64,000 nt of DNA. It comes from Gracilaria vermiculophylla. Lineage: Eukaryota; Rhodophyta; Florideophyceae; Gracilariales; Gracilariaceae. Shown piece after piece: positions 23,002-32,617 of the stretch. The notes under the pieces are model-generated. The model did not search any database and was not told where the DNA came from. It worked only from the letters and a program-made list of their open reading frames with translations. The position numbers were made by a program, and so were the translations under genes. Each line of letters starts with the position of its first letter. The first letter of the stretch is position 1. The stretch lies in contig JAHNZQ020003147.1 in NCBI GenBank assembly GCA_019155205.2, forward strand, positions 674,711 to 738,710, written 5' to 3'.

Positions 23002-24087
23002 CTAGAGGGCTGGGATTTTGATGATGTGATTCGATTTAGTTCGAATCTGAAGAGTTCCTCGCTGCTTCGTCTGTAGTGGGGTTGTGGTGGCGGTTGTGGA
23101 ACTAATGGGAGTGTGAAGGGCAGTCATGTCCTCAAGGGGGTGTGTGAAGATGGAGGGGTGGGCACCAGAGTCTAATATGTACGTACTAGTTTCGGCGGGT
23201 TGTTCGGATGCAGCGGCCAGCAGATTACGGAGAGTGTGTTCAGGAGTGCATTCTTGTGCGGATAAATAGCTGGCACGTGCAAGACTGCCTCTTGGTCTCT
23301 TGGCCTTGACGTTGTGTTTTAGTTCATTGACCTGAGATACGATGTGAAAAAACATTTCCTCAATCTGTTGTGTGTGGGATGGCGTGTGCCAGCCGCGTTC
23401 ACGTCCGCGTCCGGTACCGCGGCTACGACCACGGTAATAGCCTCTCCCTCTACGCAAGGTGTAGATATTGGTGCTTGTGTGTAGTCGTTGAAGGAGGCGT
23501 TCGAACTCCTCCAATCTTATTTGGCATTGGTTGATGGTGGATGGCCGAGAATTAAGGAGCATTTTTGTGGCTTGCACTCCGAGGTGCTGATCGGCCCTTA
23601 ATCCGTTGAGAATGAAGTTGACTGTGTATGATTCGGATTGAATTTCCGGAACATTCGCGATGATTTGCTTCTTGCGGAGTTCGAAATTTTCGGATATATA
23701 GTTGGCAATGGTTCTTGTGTGGCGGATGTTAGGGGCCGTGTTCTTCAACGAGAATGAATCTGTCTGAGATTGGGTGGTGAGAATTTCCGTGATTTGATTG
23801 ACGATTTTCGCTGGGGATTTGGTAGAGATCGTTGCGTCGGAAATTAGATTGACAACTTTGGGAGCTATGCTTTTTGTGATCATTTTTCTTGCACTGAAGA
23901 CGGCTTTCTTTTATTCAGGAGTCTGCGGTGTGAACTGTAAAGTGAAGAGATTTTCGTATTCGTGTTCCACAAGAGTGTCCTGGAGATTTTGGACCCACTG
24001 GTGATGGTTGGTAGTGGTGAGTTCAACGAGTTCTTCAGTAAGGCGCCAAGTTAAAAATGACGTGTTTGTGGAGGATGATGCCGCCAT
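23002..24087 (-). pseudogene. Copia B Gag and protease
   Basis: The likely Gag start is the ATG at 24087 (MAASSSTNTSFLTWRLTEEL). One in-frame TAA near 23911 interrupts the reading frame, which then continues through 23002 without a frame change. Gag carries an Arg-Gly-rich stretch (RRGRGYYRGRSRGTGRGRER) where a CCHC zinc knuckle would be expected. The protease site is YILDSGAHPSIF. The RG-rich nucleic-acid-binding region in place of the knuckle is a notable variant. Confidence 0.85.
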
Positions 24088-24134
24088 TTTTTCTTCTTCT
24101 TGGTTGATTTTGGCATGTGTCCAAAGTTCGGACC

Positions 24135-24300
24135 ATATCCCCGTTCCCAAAAAGTGACAGATTTGTGTCACCTTGTCTGAGGTGAAGTCAAGGAGACAAG
24201 ATCCCCAAATCACCCTGACAAGGTGACTGTCTCCCTCCGTAGGGCGAATATCACTTCAGAGCAATGTGATATCACCCATCTGATCACCTTGTGGGACCCC
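24135..24300 (+). repeat. Left terminal inverted repeat of element C
   Basis: It pairs with 27485-27654. It contains its own small palindrome, GTGACAGATTTGTGTCAC, and the block 'gactgtctccctccgtaggg' shared by both arms. Confidence 0.88.
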
Positions 24301-24780
24301 ATCATCACCTCCACGCAAGTTCGTGCTTTGAAGTCTCGAAACATTCATGCCCTTGCCATTATGGCATTTTCTCCTTACCGATCAACATCAGCTTGTACAA
24401 CAAGACACCCACAGATTGATACATTCCACCCCCATAGCGATCAACTAAGCCTCTCAAACTCACGTTCTTCCTCCGAAAAGAGCACACTAAATGGTCCAGG
24501 TTTTTCTACTTCTATTGTCGCAAATACAGCAATTTTCTCACCTGCACGACTTAAAACTACATCATCTTTTCCAAATCCGGTAGAACAAGAAGATCACACA
24601 TACATGGAACCCGCTCTGAAACAAGACAATTTTAATCCTTTGAATACAACACCTGTTCAAAACAGCACAAGCAACATGCTTGCATTTGTTTCAGAGAGAG
24701 AACAGGATGACTACAGTAATGATCTCTAATGGACTGTATGATATGAACCGTTCTCTTTTTCTAGGAAAGACAGTTAGTGT

Positions 24781-25332
24781 AGTACTGTCAGCCCTCCTGT
24801 CGATGTAGTAAAGCACAACGTCCGTTAGAAGTTTTTAGTGACTCCAAAGGCGCGTATTCCTATAGGTGGTCTCCGGTATCCGCTGTCGCGAGCCGGAGGA
24901 GTTCAGAAAGGGGATCCGCAAACACCAAGCGGAGGGGGAGGTTCACTGGACGGACAATGCTCCTACAGGCGCTGCTATGATACGACCTGGGGATTGGCGG
25001 CTTAGAAACCTGCGTTGATCGACAAGAGACTACAACCGGAAAAGTAGATGAAGACTCAAGGGTGCTTCTCTTTACTTCCCCAGAGGTGGAGCTCAACCGG
25101 CAGATCAAATATAAAGCCGGAAGCCCGCCTCGGCAGGTCTCACTACTGTGCTAATTACCTGCATAAAATATCTAAAATAAATAATAAATTCTACCGTACC
25201 TCAAGGATACTGTAGCGCACGCGGGCGAGATTATGCACCACGTGGCCCAGCCAATAAATTACGAACCCTCCTTAGGAATATTATACCTTAAGGCCAAACC
25301 ACCATATTGCCGTAGGAGCCACTGTACTACAG
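24781..25332 (-). repeat. Repeat X, copy 3
   Basis: It starts TAGTACTGTCAGCCCTCC and ends near 'ccactgtactac'. It is the close inverted match of 26833-27372 and a more distant match of copies 1 and 2. Confidence 0.88.
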
Positions 25333-26832
25333 TCGGCGACAACTTGACAAGTCGGCCGAGGAGCAATCAAATGCTTCCATCATACAGATGATACATAAAG
25401 CGAATGAATTCGACCATGTTGTTAGGTGGGTGTCACTGGATCGTGTAGGTGGCTGGCGTGAATGCTGTGCACACCCAAAAAAGTAGAGCAGTGCGCAGAT
25501 CTGTTTGCGCGCCAGTTATTGCGAGACGTATCCCTAAGACTTCCTCTTACTCGTCCAACTTATTCTACAGGATATAAGTAATCTGCTGGGGGGTTTTTGT
25601 GGCGTTTCAATAAGTGGCATGATGCTGGGGACGATGTCTAAATGATATGTGTTGCCCATTGTTGTAGTGCAATGGCCCGTCGAGGGTATGCCACAATCGG
25701 GCTTCATAAGGATTTGATCCGCTCCCGGCTGCCCCCACCGTGGTTATGAATAGTGTTAGCTTCACTAGCCCCATTTGGGGGTGCCCCTAGGAAGGGTAGT
25801 AATTGAGGCCACGTGTGCCGATATTGGCCCGATGACGGGTGCGCCGTGACAAGCCTGCCACGGTTGCACATCTGTACTACAGTAGCCGGCCTTGCCTGGT
25901 GGCTAGATATTTCTAGATATTTATTTTAATATGTTGAAGTGCCGTATATAAGTGGCGGCACTGCCGCCACTGTACGGAGAGGTAAACCTCAAGGAGGAAC
26001 TTGGCTCTGTTCATCTAGCCGCTTGCGCACGGTCACTAACCCCTCCCGGGGAATACCGCCGCAACACCGGGTTGAGCAACCTGCCTCCGTCTTTGAGGAG
26101 TCCCGAACCGTCGTCACGGCTATTTCTTTACTGTTTCTTTTGCCTATTATAGGTTTCTTCTGTCATACGGCTTCTGTTTCTCTGCCCTGTTATACAGGTT
26201 GGCCCCCATCATATAGGAATCTGATTTCCCACTCTCGCGAGTCTGCGCTCTGCAAATGCGGCTTGTTTGTTGATCATTTGTCCCACAAACGTTGGGCTGG
26301 GTACTGTGCTACCACCTCTCGTGGGTTCTCCGACGGAGTCGGCTTGCTTGGCCGGTTCTTACCCTCTGACTGCAAGCCCAGTACGGGGTCGCCAGGATTT
26401 ACACCCGGCTCGTGTCGACCCTATCAGAGGGCTCTTTCGCTGTGCCACCTCTCATTGAGAGCAAGCTTGAACACCTTGGTGGTGCTTCCGCGACGCGGCT
26501 CGTGTCTGTGCTACGTTCGTAGTTTGCACTACAATTGTAGGTATGCAAATATCCAAAAGCGGAATGTGAACATGGTTGTGACGAGGCCAATGATGCACCA
26601 GAGCTCCAGAGCAACATCACTTAAATTTACTGAGGTTTCCTAGCGATAGAAGAGTACGTACCCATCGTTCCAGGGCGCGAAAGTTAGCGATATTTTGCGT
26701 GGCGAGCTTTCGACGTTTTCGGCACGCTTGGCGTGCAATAAATGTCGGCGTTTGCGCGGCACCAACGTCACGGCAGGGCTAAACGGCGCTATTCAGAACA
26801 AACTCAAGATAGTGGGAGCCGCTCACGCTGTA
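25333..26832. other. Centre of element C, no recognised gene
   Basis: About 1.5 kb lies between the two inverted repeat-X copies. A TATA-like TATATAAG sits at about 25946-25953, after an AT-rich stretch and before a GC-richer run, reminiscent of a promoter or of an LTR. The 25939-26643 open frame begins with GTG and has no domain I can name. Nothing else is supported. Confidence 0.45.
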
Positions 26833-27372
26833 GTACAGTGCTCCTACGACAATATGGTGGTTTGGCCTAAAGGTATAATACTCCTAAGGAGGGTTCATAG
26901 TTTATTGGATAGGCCACGTGGTGCATAATCTCGCCCGCGTGCGTTACAGTATTCTTGAGGTACGGTAGAATTTATTATATATTTTAGATATTTTATGCAG
27001 GTAATTAGCACAGTAGTGCGACCTGCCGAGGCGTGCTCCCGGCTTGATATTTAATCTGCCGGTTGAGCTCCACCTCTGGGGAAGTAAAGACAAGCACCCT
27101 TGAGTATTTTTCTACATTTTCTGGTTGGAGTCTCTTGTCTATTCACGCAGGAGTCTAAGCCGTCGATCCCCAGGTCGCATCAAAGCAGCGCCTGTAGGGG
27201 CATTGTCCGCCCAGTGAACCTTCCCCTCCGCTTGGTGTTTGCGGATCCCTTTCAGAATTCTCCCGGCTCGCGACAGCGGATACCGGAGACCACCTTTAGG
27301 AATACGCGCCTTTGAAGTCACTAAAAACTCCTAACGGACGTTGTGCTTTACTACATCGACAGGAGGGCTGAC
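26833..27372 (+). repeat. Repeat X, copy 4
   Basis: It runs from GTAGTACAGTGCTCCTACG to GAGGGCTGACAGTAC, in the same orientation as copy 1, and is inverted relative to copy 3 inside element C. Confidence 0.88.
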
Positions 27373-27484
27373 AGTACCACATTACCGTACCCTCAGAATT
27401 CTTCAGCGTTGGAGATTCCGCAACCTCCAAATTAGTCAGTGTTGGAGAGTGCACACTCTCAAAAAATCGTCAACATGGGGGGGT

Positions 27485-27654
27485 GTGGGTCGCACAAGGT
27501 AATGCCATGGGTGATATCACATTTCTTTAAAGTGATATTTTCCCTACGGAGGGAGACAGTCACCTCGTCAGGGTGATTTGGGGACCTTGTTCTCTCGACT
27601 TCAACTCAGACAAAGTGACACAAATCTGTCACTTTTTGGGAACGGGGATATACA
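27485..27654 (-). repeat. Right terminal inverted repeat of element C
   Basis: Reverse-complement partner of 24135-24300. It ends AACGGGGATAT, after which copia B leader sequence resumes. Confidence 0.88.
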
Positions 27655-27734
27655 GCTTGTGCTACGAATGTATCGGCGTTTGCTGCGGGGGGAAAGATGG
27701 GAGATGTTTGTGATTACGTCCTGGTTAGCGGGTA

Positions 27735-27745
27735 GGCCCATAACC
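27735..27745 (-). promoter_or_regulatory. Copia B primer-binding site (initiator tRNA-Met anticodon-arm type)
   Basis: The minus-strand sequence directly after the 5' LTR is GGTTATGGGCC. Its complement GGCCCATAACC is part of the anticodon arm of eukaryotic initiator tRNA-Met. This is the half-tRNA priming arrangement known from Drosophila copia. Confidence 0.75.
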
Positions 27746-27863
27746 TGATATCGTGAAGCAATGCCCGGGACCGAGGCGTCGCAGGAGCCGCCGGCGCTGG
27801 GCTTTATTGTGAAATAATGGGTGAGAGTCAACCCTTGGTACGTGAACCCAATGTGTGATGACA
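27746..27863 (-). repeat. 5' LTR of copia B (118 bp)
   Basis: Direct partner of 19865-19983, followed by the GACAC target duplication at 27864-27868. Confidence 0.93.
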
Positions 27864-28221
27864 GACACCGCGGAGCAACAGCTACTGCAATTATTTGACG
27901 AGCACAGTTCATTTCATTGGCTGCTGCCCCGGCCGCAAAAGCGCGCACTTGCGGGAGGAGGTAGGCAAACACAGTGCCCGTGCAGACGCTCAGCCTCCGG
28001 CGTTGATCTTCGTAGAGGGTCCCAACTGCGCACTTTGCCAGCTTGGCACAGTGGCGCGCGCCCATCATGCCATCGTGACACGGTGCCATGTATAGCGCGT
28101 CGGCGCGTGCTCCGCGCCCAGTGCGATCTCGGCCGCAGCTTCCACGGCGCTCCGTCGCCGCCGCGTCGTCTCCGCCGCCGCGCGCGACCCGCGCCGCTGC
28201 GCCGCCGCGCCGCCGCCCGCT
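27864..28221. other. Junction of transposon cluster and GC-rich gene island
   Basis: It begins with the copia B target duplication. The sequence quickly becomes GC-rich and presumably holds the promoter and 5' leader of the transporter gene. An ATG at 28088 opens a different 119-codon Arg/Pro/Ala-rich frame that I do not regard as a gene. Confidence 0.5.
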
Positions 28222-29409
28222 ATGCGCCCCGCCGTCGGTCGCCGCGTGGCGTTTCTGCTGCCGGCCGCCGCGTCGCCGGCCGCCGCCGCCTTCGGCGCGC
28301 GCTGGTGCTCGCCGCTGCGCTCGCCGCTGCGCTCTCCGCGAAGCGCGCCGCGGCGCGCGCCGCTTCTGCGCCGCTTCCGCGCCGCGAAGCGCGCTCGGCG
28401 CGCGGCCGTCGCGTCCGCCTCGCCGCCGCCCGCCACGCTGCCGGTGACGCTGTTCAACACGACGGTGCACGTGCCGGGCCGCCTGGTGCTGCTGTGCGTG
28501 CCCGCGCTGTGGGCGTCGTACGGCGTGTGCATCAAGTGCCTGTACGCGCTGCCGTGGGCGCTGTCGCCCGCGCTGTTCAACATGCTGCGCCTGCTGGTCG
28601 GCTCGCTGGCCGCGCTCCCCGCGCTCGTCGCCGCCTTCCGCCGCGCGCGCAGCCGCGGCGCATCCGCGCTGCTTCCCGCGCTCGTCGCCGGCTTCGAGCT
28701 GGGCGCGTGGACCATCACCACCAACGTGCTGCAGATGAACGCGCTGCGCCACACCACGGCGTCGCGCGGCGCGTTCCTCAACCAGATGTCCACCATCATC
28801 GTGCCCATCGCCGCGTACGTGTTCGGCATGGAGAAGCGCCTGGCGCCCGCCGTTGTGCTCGCCAGCGTCGTGTCCGTGTTGGGCGTGGCGTTGCTCACGC
28901 TGGACAACGTGTCCGCGTCCTTTTCGCTGCTGGGCGACGGCGTGATGCTGCTCACCGCGTTTCTGTCCACGGCGTTCATCCTGCGCACCAAGGTGCACAC
29001 CAAGGTGGCCGAGGCGGGGCCGCTGGTGCCTGCCAAGGTTTTGGCGCAGACCACGTTTGCGTCGCTTTACTTGCTGGCCTCCTCTCTGCGCCTGCGCGCG
29101 GCGCCGACCAGTTTTGGCGCCCTGTTTGCGGGCGCCACTCCGATGCTACTGCTAGCCAACGTGGCCATGGTGCTGTGGGGGGGGATCTTCGTGTCGTGGA
29201 TGAGCACTGTTCTGCAGGTGAAGGGGCAGAAACTGGTTGCTGCCAGCGAGACGGTCATCATATTCACCAGCATGCCGCTGTGGGCGTCTGTGTGGGCGTG
29301 GCCTCTGGGCGAGCGCTTCGGAGCGCACGGGTTGGTTGGCGCCTCCTTGATTTTGGGCGCCACCGCCATCGCCGCCGCCTCGGCCAGCAAGAAGCAAGCG
29401 TCGCGCTAG
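28222..29409 (+). CDS. EamA/DMT-family multi-span membrane transporter
   Basis: 395 codons from the ATG at 28222 to TAG. The first ~70 residues are Ala/Arg/Pro/Ser-rich with almost no acidic residues, like an organellar (probably plastid) transit peptide. About ten hydrophobic segments follow from residue ~85, for example 'LVLLCVPALWASYGVCIKCL' and 'AGATPMLLLANVAMVLWGGI'. The EamA pattern is visible in both halves: 'ALRHTTASRGAFLNQMSTIIVPIAAYVFGMEKRL...VLASVVSVLGVALLTLD' in the first, and a matching 'VAASETVIIFTSMPLWASVWAWPLGERFGAHGLVGASLILGAT' in the second. This internal duplication and length are standard for drug/metabolite transporters. The substrate cannot be told from sequence. Codons are extremely GC-rich. 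A 41-bp tandem repeat follows 21 bp after the stop. Confidence 0.85.
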   Translation: MRPAVGRRVAFLLPAAASPAAAAFGARWCSPLRSPLRSPRSAPRRAPLLRRFRAAKRARRAAVASASPPPATLPVTLFNTTVHVPGRLVLLCVPALWASYGVCIKCLYALPWALSPALFNMLRLLVGSLAALPALVAAFRRARSRGASALLPALVAGFELGAWTITTNVLQMNALRHTTASRGAFLNQMSTIIVPIAAYVFGMEKRLAPAVVLASVVSVLGVALLTLDNVSASFSLLGDGVMLLTAFLSTAFILRTKVHTKVAEAGPLVPAKVLAQTTFASLYLLASSLRLRAAPTSFGALFAGATPMLLLANVAMVLWGGIFVSWMSTVLQVKGQKLVAASETVIIFTSMPLWASVWAWPLGERFGAHGLVGASLILGATAIAAASASKKQASR

Positions 29410-29430
29410 CGCGCTGGCGCGTCGCGCCAC

Positions 29431-29553
29431 GCGCCTGGTGGCTCAGTTTTGGGTCAGGCGCCGCCTTGTAAGCGCCTGGCGGCTCAGTTTTGGGTCAGGC
29501 GCCGCCTTGTAAGCGCCTGGCGGCTCAGTTTTGGGTCAGGCGCCGCCTTGCGA
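29431..29553 (+). repeat. Three tandem 41-bp hairpin-forming units after the transporter gene
   Basis: Units lie at 29431-29471, 29472-29512 and 29513-29553. Each contains GCGCCTG, a 20-odd base spacer including GCTCAGTTTTGGGT, and CAGGCGC, so every unit can form a stem-loop. Units 1 and 2 end CTTGTAA and unit 3 ends CTTGCGA. They probably lie in the 3' UTR or termination region. Confidence 0.9.
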
Positions 29554-29790
29554 GCGGCTGGCAACGAATGACGCGCGCGCGCCTCCATTCCGCCCGCGCC
29601 GCTGAGCACTGCCGTGTCGCGCAAATAAAACGCCTTTTGACCGCGCGCGCTACGTGCCCCGCCTGTGCGGCCCACATCGCCCCGCCGCCGCAACAGCTGT
29701 AGATCTCGCATGTGGCCCCGTCCGCCGCCTTGAGCTCCGTGCGCCGTCCGTCATCGTCGCCGCCGCTGCCGCCACCACCGCCCCTGCCGC

Positions 29791-29820
29791 CTCTTCCCCT
29801 CCCCCCCCCTCCCCCCCTTC
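29791..29820 (+). promoter_or_regulatory. C-rich pyrimidine tract upstream of EF-G
   Basis: An unbroken 30-base run of C and T, ending about 45 bases before the EF-G ATG. Similar tracts precede three other genes here (32551, 58961, and the minus strand at 36051). It may be part of the core promoter or 5' UTR; the role is inferred. Confidence 0.5.
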
Positions 29821-29865
29821 CGCGCCCTCGCCGCTGCCAGTCCGCGCCTGCATCCCTTCCGCACC

Positions 29866-32157
29866 ATGACGCCGGCTTTCTGCTTGTCGGCCTGCACGGG
29901 CAGCGCGTCGCAGACGCGCTCGCTGCCGCACGTCTCGTCCCGTCCGTTCTGCGGCGCGCGCGTGGGCGCCTCCACCCTGCGCGGCCGTGCCGTCCTGCGC
30001 GTCGCCGCGAGCCCGCCGCGCCCTGCGCGCCTGACCCGCATGGCGCGCGAGACTCCGCTGCAACGCCAGCGAAACGTCGGCATCATGGCGCACATCGACG
30101 CCGGAAAGACCACCACCACGGAGCGCATTCTGTACTACACCGGCAAGAGCTACAAAATCGGCGAGGTGCACGACGGCGCCGCCACCATGGACTGGATGGA
30201 GCAGGAGCAGGAGAGGGGCATCACCATCACAAGTGCCGCCACCACCACGTTTTGGAATGACCACCGCATCAACATCATCGACACACCCGGCCACGTCGAC
30301 TTCTCCATCGAGGTCGAGCGCTCGCTGCGCGTCCTTGACGGCGCCGTTGCCGTCTTCGACTCCGTGTCCGGCGTCGAACCGCAGACCGAAACCGTGTGGC
30401 GCCAGGCAGACAGGTACGGAGTGCCTCGCATGTGTTTCTGCAACAAAATGGACCGCACCGGCGCCGACTTTTTCATGACCGTCAAGATGATTGTGGAAAA
30501 CCTTGACGCCACCCCGGCCGTGCTGCAGCTGCCCATCGGTGCCGAGTCTGACTTTTTGGGTGTTGTCGACCTCGTCGAGATGCGCGCCATCATCTGGGAG
30601 GAGGAAAGCCTGGGCGCCAAGTTCAGGTACGACCAAATCCCGGCGGAGCTCGTTGATCAGGCCAATGAGTACCGCGAGAAGCTTGTTGAGCTTGCCGTGG
30701 AAATGGATGATGACGTGCTCACTGCGTACTTGGACGGCGAAGAGATTTCTGCGGAGACGCTCAAGGGCTGCATTCGAAAGGGTACCATGTCCAGTGCATT
30801 TGTCCCTGTGCTGTGCGGCACTGCTTTCAAGAACAAGGGCGTCCAGCCGCTGCTGGACGCCATTGTGGATTACATGCCGTCGCCATTGGATGTGGACGCA
30901 ATTAAGGGCATTGACGCCGAAACCGGAGAAGAGATTGTGCGAAACTCTTCCGACGACGAGCCGTTCTCCGCGCTGGCTTTCAAGATTGCCACTGATCCGT
31001 ACGTTGGCAGTCTGACGTTTACCAGGATCTACTCGGGCGTGGTGAAGCAGGGTGAGACCTTGATCAACACGGTGAAGGGCAAGAAGGAACGTGTGGGTCG
31101 TATGCTTTTGATGCACGCCAATGATCGCGAGGATGTGAAGGAAGCTCGTGCGGGAGATATCGTGGCACTTGTCGGTCTTAAGGACACGACAACGGGCGAG
31201 ACGCTGTGCACGGCGGACAGCCAAGTGATTCTGGAGAAGATGGACTTCCCCGAGCCGGTGATCAAGGTCGCCGTGGAGCCGAAGACAAAGGCAGACACGG
31301 AAAAGATGGGCGAAGCGCTGGCCAAGCTGGCTCAAGAGGACCCGAGCTTCAGGTTCTCTCGCGATGAGGAGAGTAATCAGACGGTGATCGAGGGAATGGG
31401 CGAGTTGCATCTGGAGATTATCGTGGATCGGATGAGAAGGGAGTTCAAGGTGGACTGCACAGTGGGGGCGCCTACCGTAAGTTACCGCGAAGCAATCACG
31501 CGCAAGGGGTCGATAGACTACACGCACAAGAAGCAGTCTGGAGGAAGCGGGCAGTTTGCGCGTGTGACAATTCAATTCGAGCCCATTGAAGAGACGGGAG
31601 ATGACGACGAGGACAAGGTAGAGTTTGAATTCATCTCGGAGATTAAGGGTGGGTCGATACCAAAGGAGTACATACCCGGTGTGCGCAAGGGGCTGGAAAC
31701 GGAGCTGAGCAACGGGATCATCGCCGGGTTCCCGATGCTCAACTTGCGGGCCAAGCTGGTGGACGGTGCGTACCACGATGTGGATTCGTCGGTGCTAGCG
31801 TTTGAGATAGCGGCGCGCGCGGCGTTCCGCGAGGGAGTGCGCAAGTGCGGGCCGAGGCTGATGGAGCCGATCATGCGCGTGGAGGTGACGACGCCGGAGG
31901 AGGGGCTGGGGGATGTGATCGGGGACCTGAACTCACGGCGCGGAGCAATCCAGGGGTTGGGCGAGCGAGGCAAATCTAAGACGGTGGTGGCCAACGTGCC
32001 GCTGAGCGAGCTGTTCTCGTACGTGAGCAACCTGCGGTCGATGACCAAGGGGCGGGCGAGCTACAACATGTACCTGCTGGGGTACGAGCTGGTGCCGCCG
32101 AACATCGAGCAGGAGGTGGCGGCGCAGTACGGAAAGGGTGCGGCGGTGGGGAAGTAG
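29866..32157 (+). CDS. Elongation factor G, plastid-type
   Basis: 763 residues, single exon. EF-G is the GTPase that drives translocation on bacterial-type ribosomes. Residues 1-58 are an Arg/Ser/Ala-rich extension lacking in bacterial EF-G, read as a transit peptide. The mature part starts near [20 protein letters not shown]. GTPase motifs are clear: G1 [11 protein letters not shown] (~75-85), RGITIT (~118), DTPGHVDF (~139) and NKMD (193-196). Domains II-V follow, including '[18 protein letters not shown]' and 'IQGLGERG' in the C-terminal part. The block [28 protein letters not shown] is the cyanobacterial/plastid form, favouring plastid over mitochondrial location. Length fits plastid EF-G. 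GC at third positions falls from the 5' to the middle part. The start is the first ATG after the pyrimidine tract. Confidence 0.96.
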   Translation: MTPAFCLSACTGSASQTRSLPHVSSRPFCGARVGASTLRGRAVLRVAASPPRPARLTRMARETPLQRQRNVGIMAHIDAGKTTTTERILYYTGKSYKIGEVHDGAATMDWMEQEQERGITITSAATTTFWNDHRINIIDTPGHVDFSIEVERSLRVLDGAVAVFDSVSGVEPQTETVWRQADRYGVPRMCFCNKMDRTGADFFMTVKMIVENLDATPAVLQLPIGAESDFLGVVDLVEMRAIIWEEESLGAKFRYDQIPAELVDQANEYREKLVELAVEMDDDVLTAYLDGEEISAETLKGCIRKGTMSSAFVPVLCGTAFKNKGVQPLLDAIVDYMPSPLDVDAIKGIDAETGEEIVRNSSDDEPFSALAFKIATDPYVGSLTFTRIYSGVVKQGETLINTVKGKKERVGRMLLMHANDREDVKEARAGDIVALVGLKDTTTGETLCTADSQVILEKMDFPEPVIKVAVEPKTKADTEKMGEALAKLAQEDPSFRFSRDEESNQTVIEGMGELHLEIIVDRMRREFKVDCTVGAPTVSYREAITRKGSIDYTHKKQSGGSGQFARVTIQFEPIEETGDDDEDKVEFEFISEIKGGSIPKEYIPGVRKGLETELSNGIIAGFPMLNLRAKLVDGAYHDVDSSVLAFEIAARAAFREGVRKCGPRLMEPIMRVEVTTPEEGLGDVIGDLNSRRGAIQGLGERGKSKTVVANVPLSELFSYVSNLRSMTKGRASYNMYLLGYELVPPNIEQEVAAQYGKGAAVGK

Positions 32158-32617
32158 GCAGCGGCGGCGCGGAGAACGACAGGCGGAGGCGGCGTGCGGA
32201 CGAGGGACACGGTGGAGGTGAACGAGGGGGGAGGACACGTCGTGAAGCGGACACGAGAGGGTTAAACGAGGCGTAAGAGGGGCGCGCTTGCGCTTGTTTG
32301 TTTTTTTTTGGCGCGCGGCGCGTTGCGTGGGGGCACGGCGCGCCGTTTGTGGCTGTGCAGCGACGCGTGCCGCGTCGCGTGCGGCGGAGCGCGCGCGGGC
32401 CTCTCCCACCGCACACGTGCCGCGCGCCGTGCCGCGCCTGCGCCTCCCACGGAGCGCAATCTCCAGCCGCTGCTTGGGTGCAGCGTCGCCGCCCGCTCTC
32501 GTCTCCGTCCCTCCTTGCCCACACCCTTCTACGCCCACCCTTGCACGCTCCTTCCCCTCTCTCCTCCTCCCACCCCCTCCCCCACCCCCGCTGCGAGTGT
32601 TCCGCACCCTCGTCGCC
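32158..32617. other. Intergenic region between EF-G and D-LDH
   Basis: GC-rich. It contains a TTTGTTTTTTTTTGG run at ~32297 and, at 32551-32590, a C/T-rich tract (single A interruptions) before the D-LDH start. Open frames on both strands here are composition artefacts. Confidence 0.6.
32551..32590 (+). promoter_or_regulatory. C-rich pyrimidine tract upstream of D-LDH
   Basis: Forty bases almost entirely C and T, ending 27 bases before the ATG at 32618. It parallels the EF-G tract. Confidence 0.5.

Larger units (their letters stand above)
24135..27654 (+). mobile_element. Element C: 3.5-kb element with ~165-bp terminal inverted repeats, nested in copia B
   Basis: 24135-24300 and 27485-27654 are inverted copies, both starting (from outside) ATATCCCCGTTCCCAAAAAG and remaining alignable for ~165 bp. 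ATAT on both sides may be a 4-bp target duplication or part of the repeat. Inside each arm lies a copy of repeat X, also inverted. No transposase is recognisable. A 168-codon open frame from 24223 (Ser/Thr-rich) and a longer frame at 25939-26643 have no known domain. I infer a non-autonomous DNA transposon; the superfamily is undetermined. Confidence 0.8.
19865..27863 (-). mobile_element. Ty1/copia LTR retrotransposon B (minus strand, split by element C)
   Basis: LTRs at 19865-19983 and 27746-27863 are direct repeats with TG...CA ends and are flanked by a perfect 5-bp target duplication, GACAC (19860-19864 and 27864-27868). Gag, protease, integrase, RT and RNase H lie between on the minus strand. 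A primer-binding site abuts the 5' LTR. A 3.5-kb inverted-repeat element (24135-27654) is inserted in the leader, upstream of the gag ATG at 24087. Removing it rejoins the leader. By my alignment the LTRs differ at 5 substitutions and one 1-bp indel. Confidence 0.92.

Noticed and set aside
23480..23520. tRNA-like 'ggcgttcgaactcc' in copia B
   Set aside because: No cloverleaf around it; it is part of the Gag coding sequence.
25939..26643. 234-codon frame in element C
   Set aside because: It starts with GTG and has no recognisable domain; called non-coding for now.
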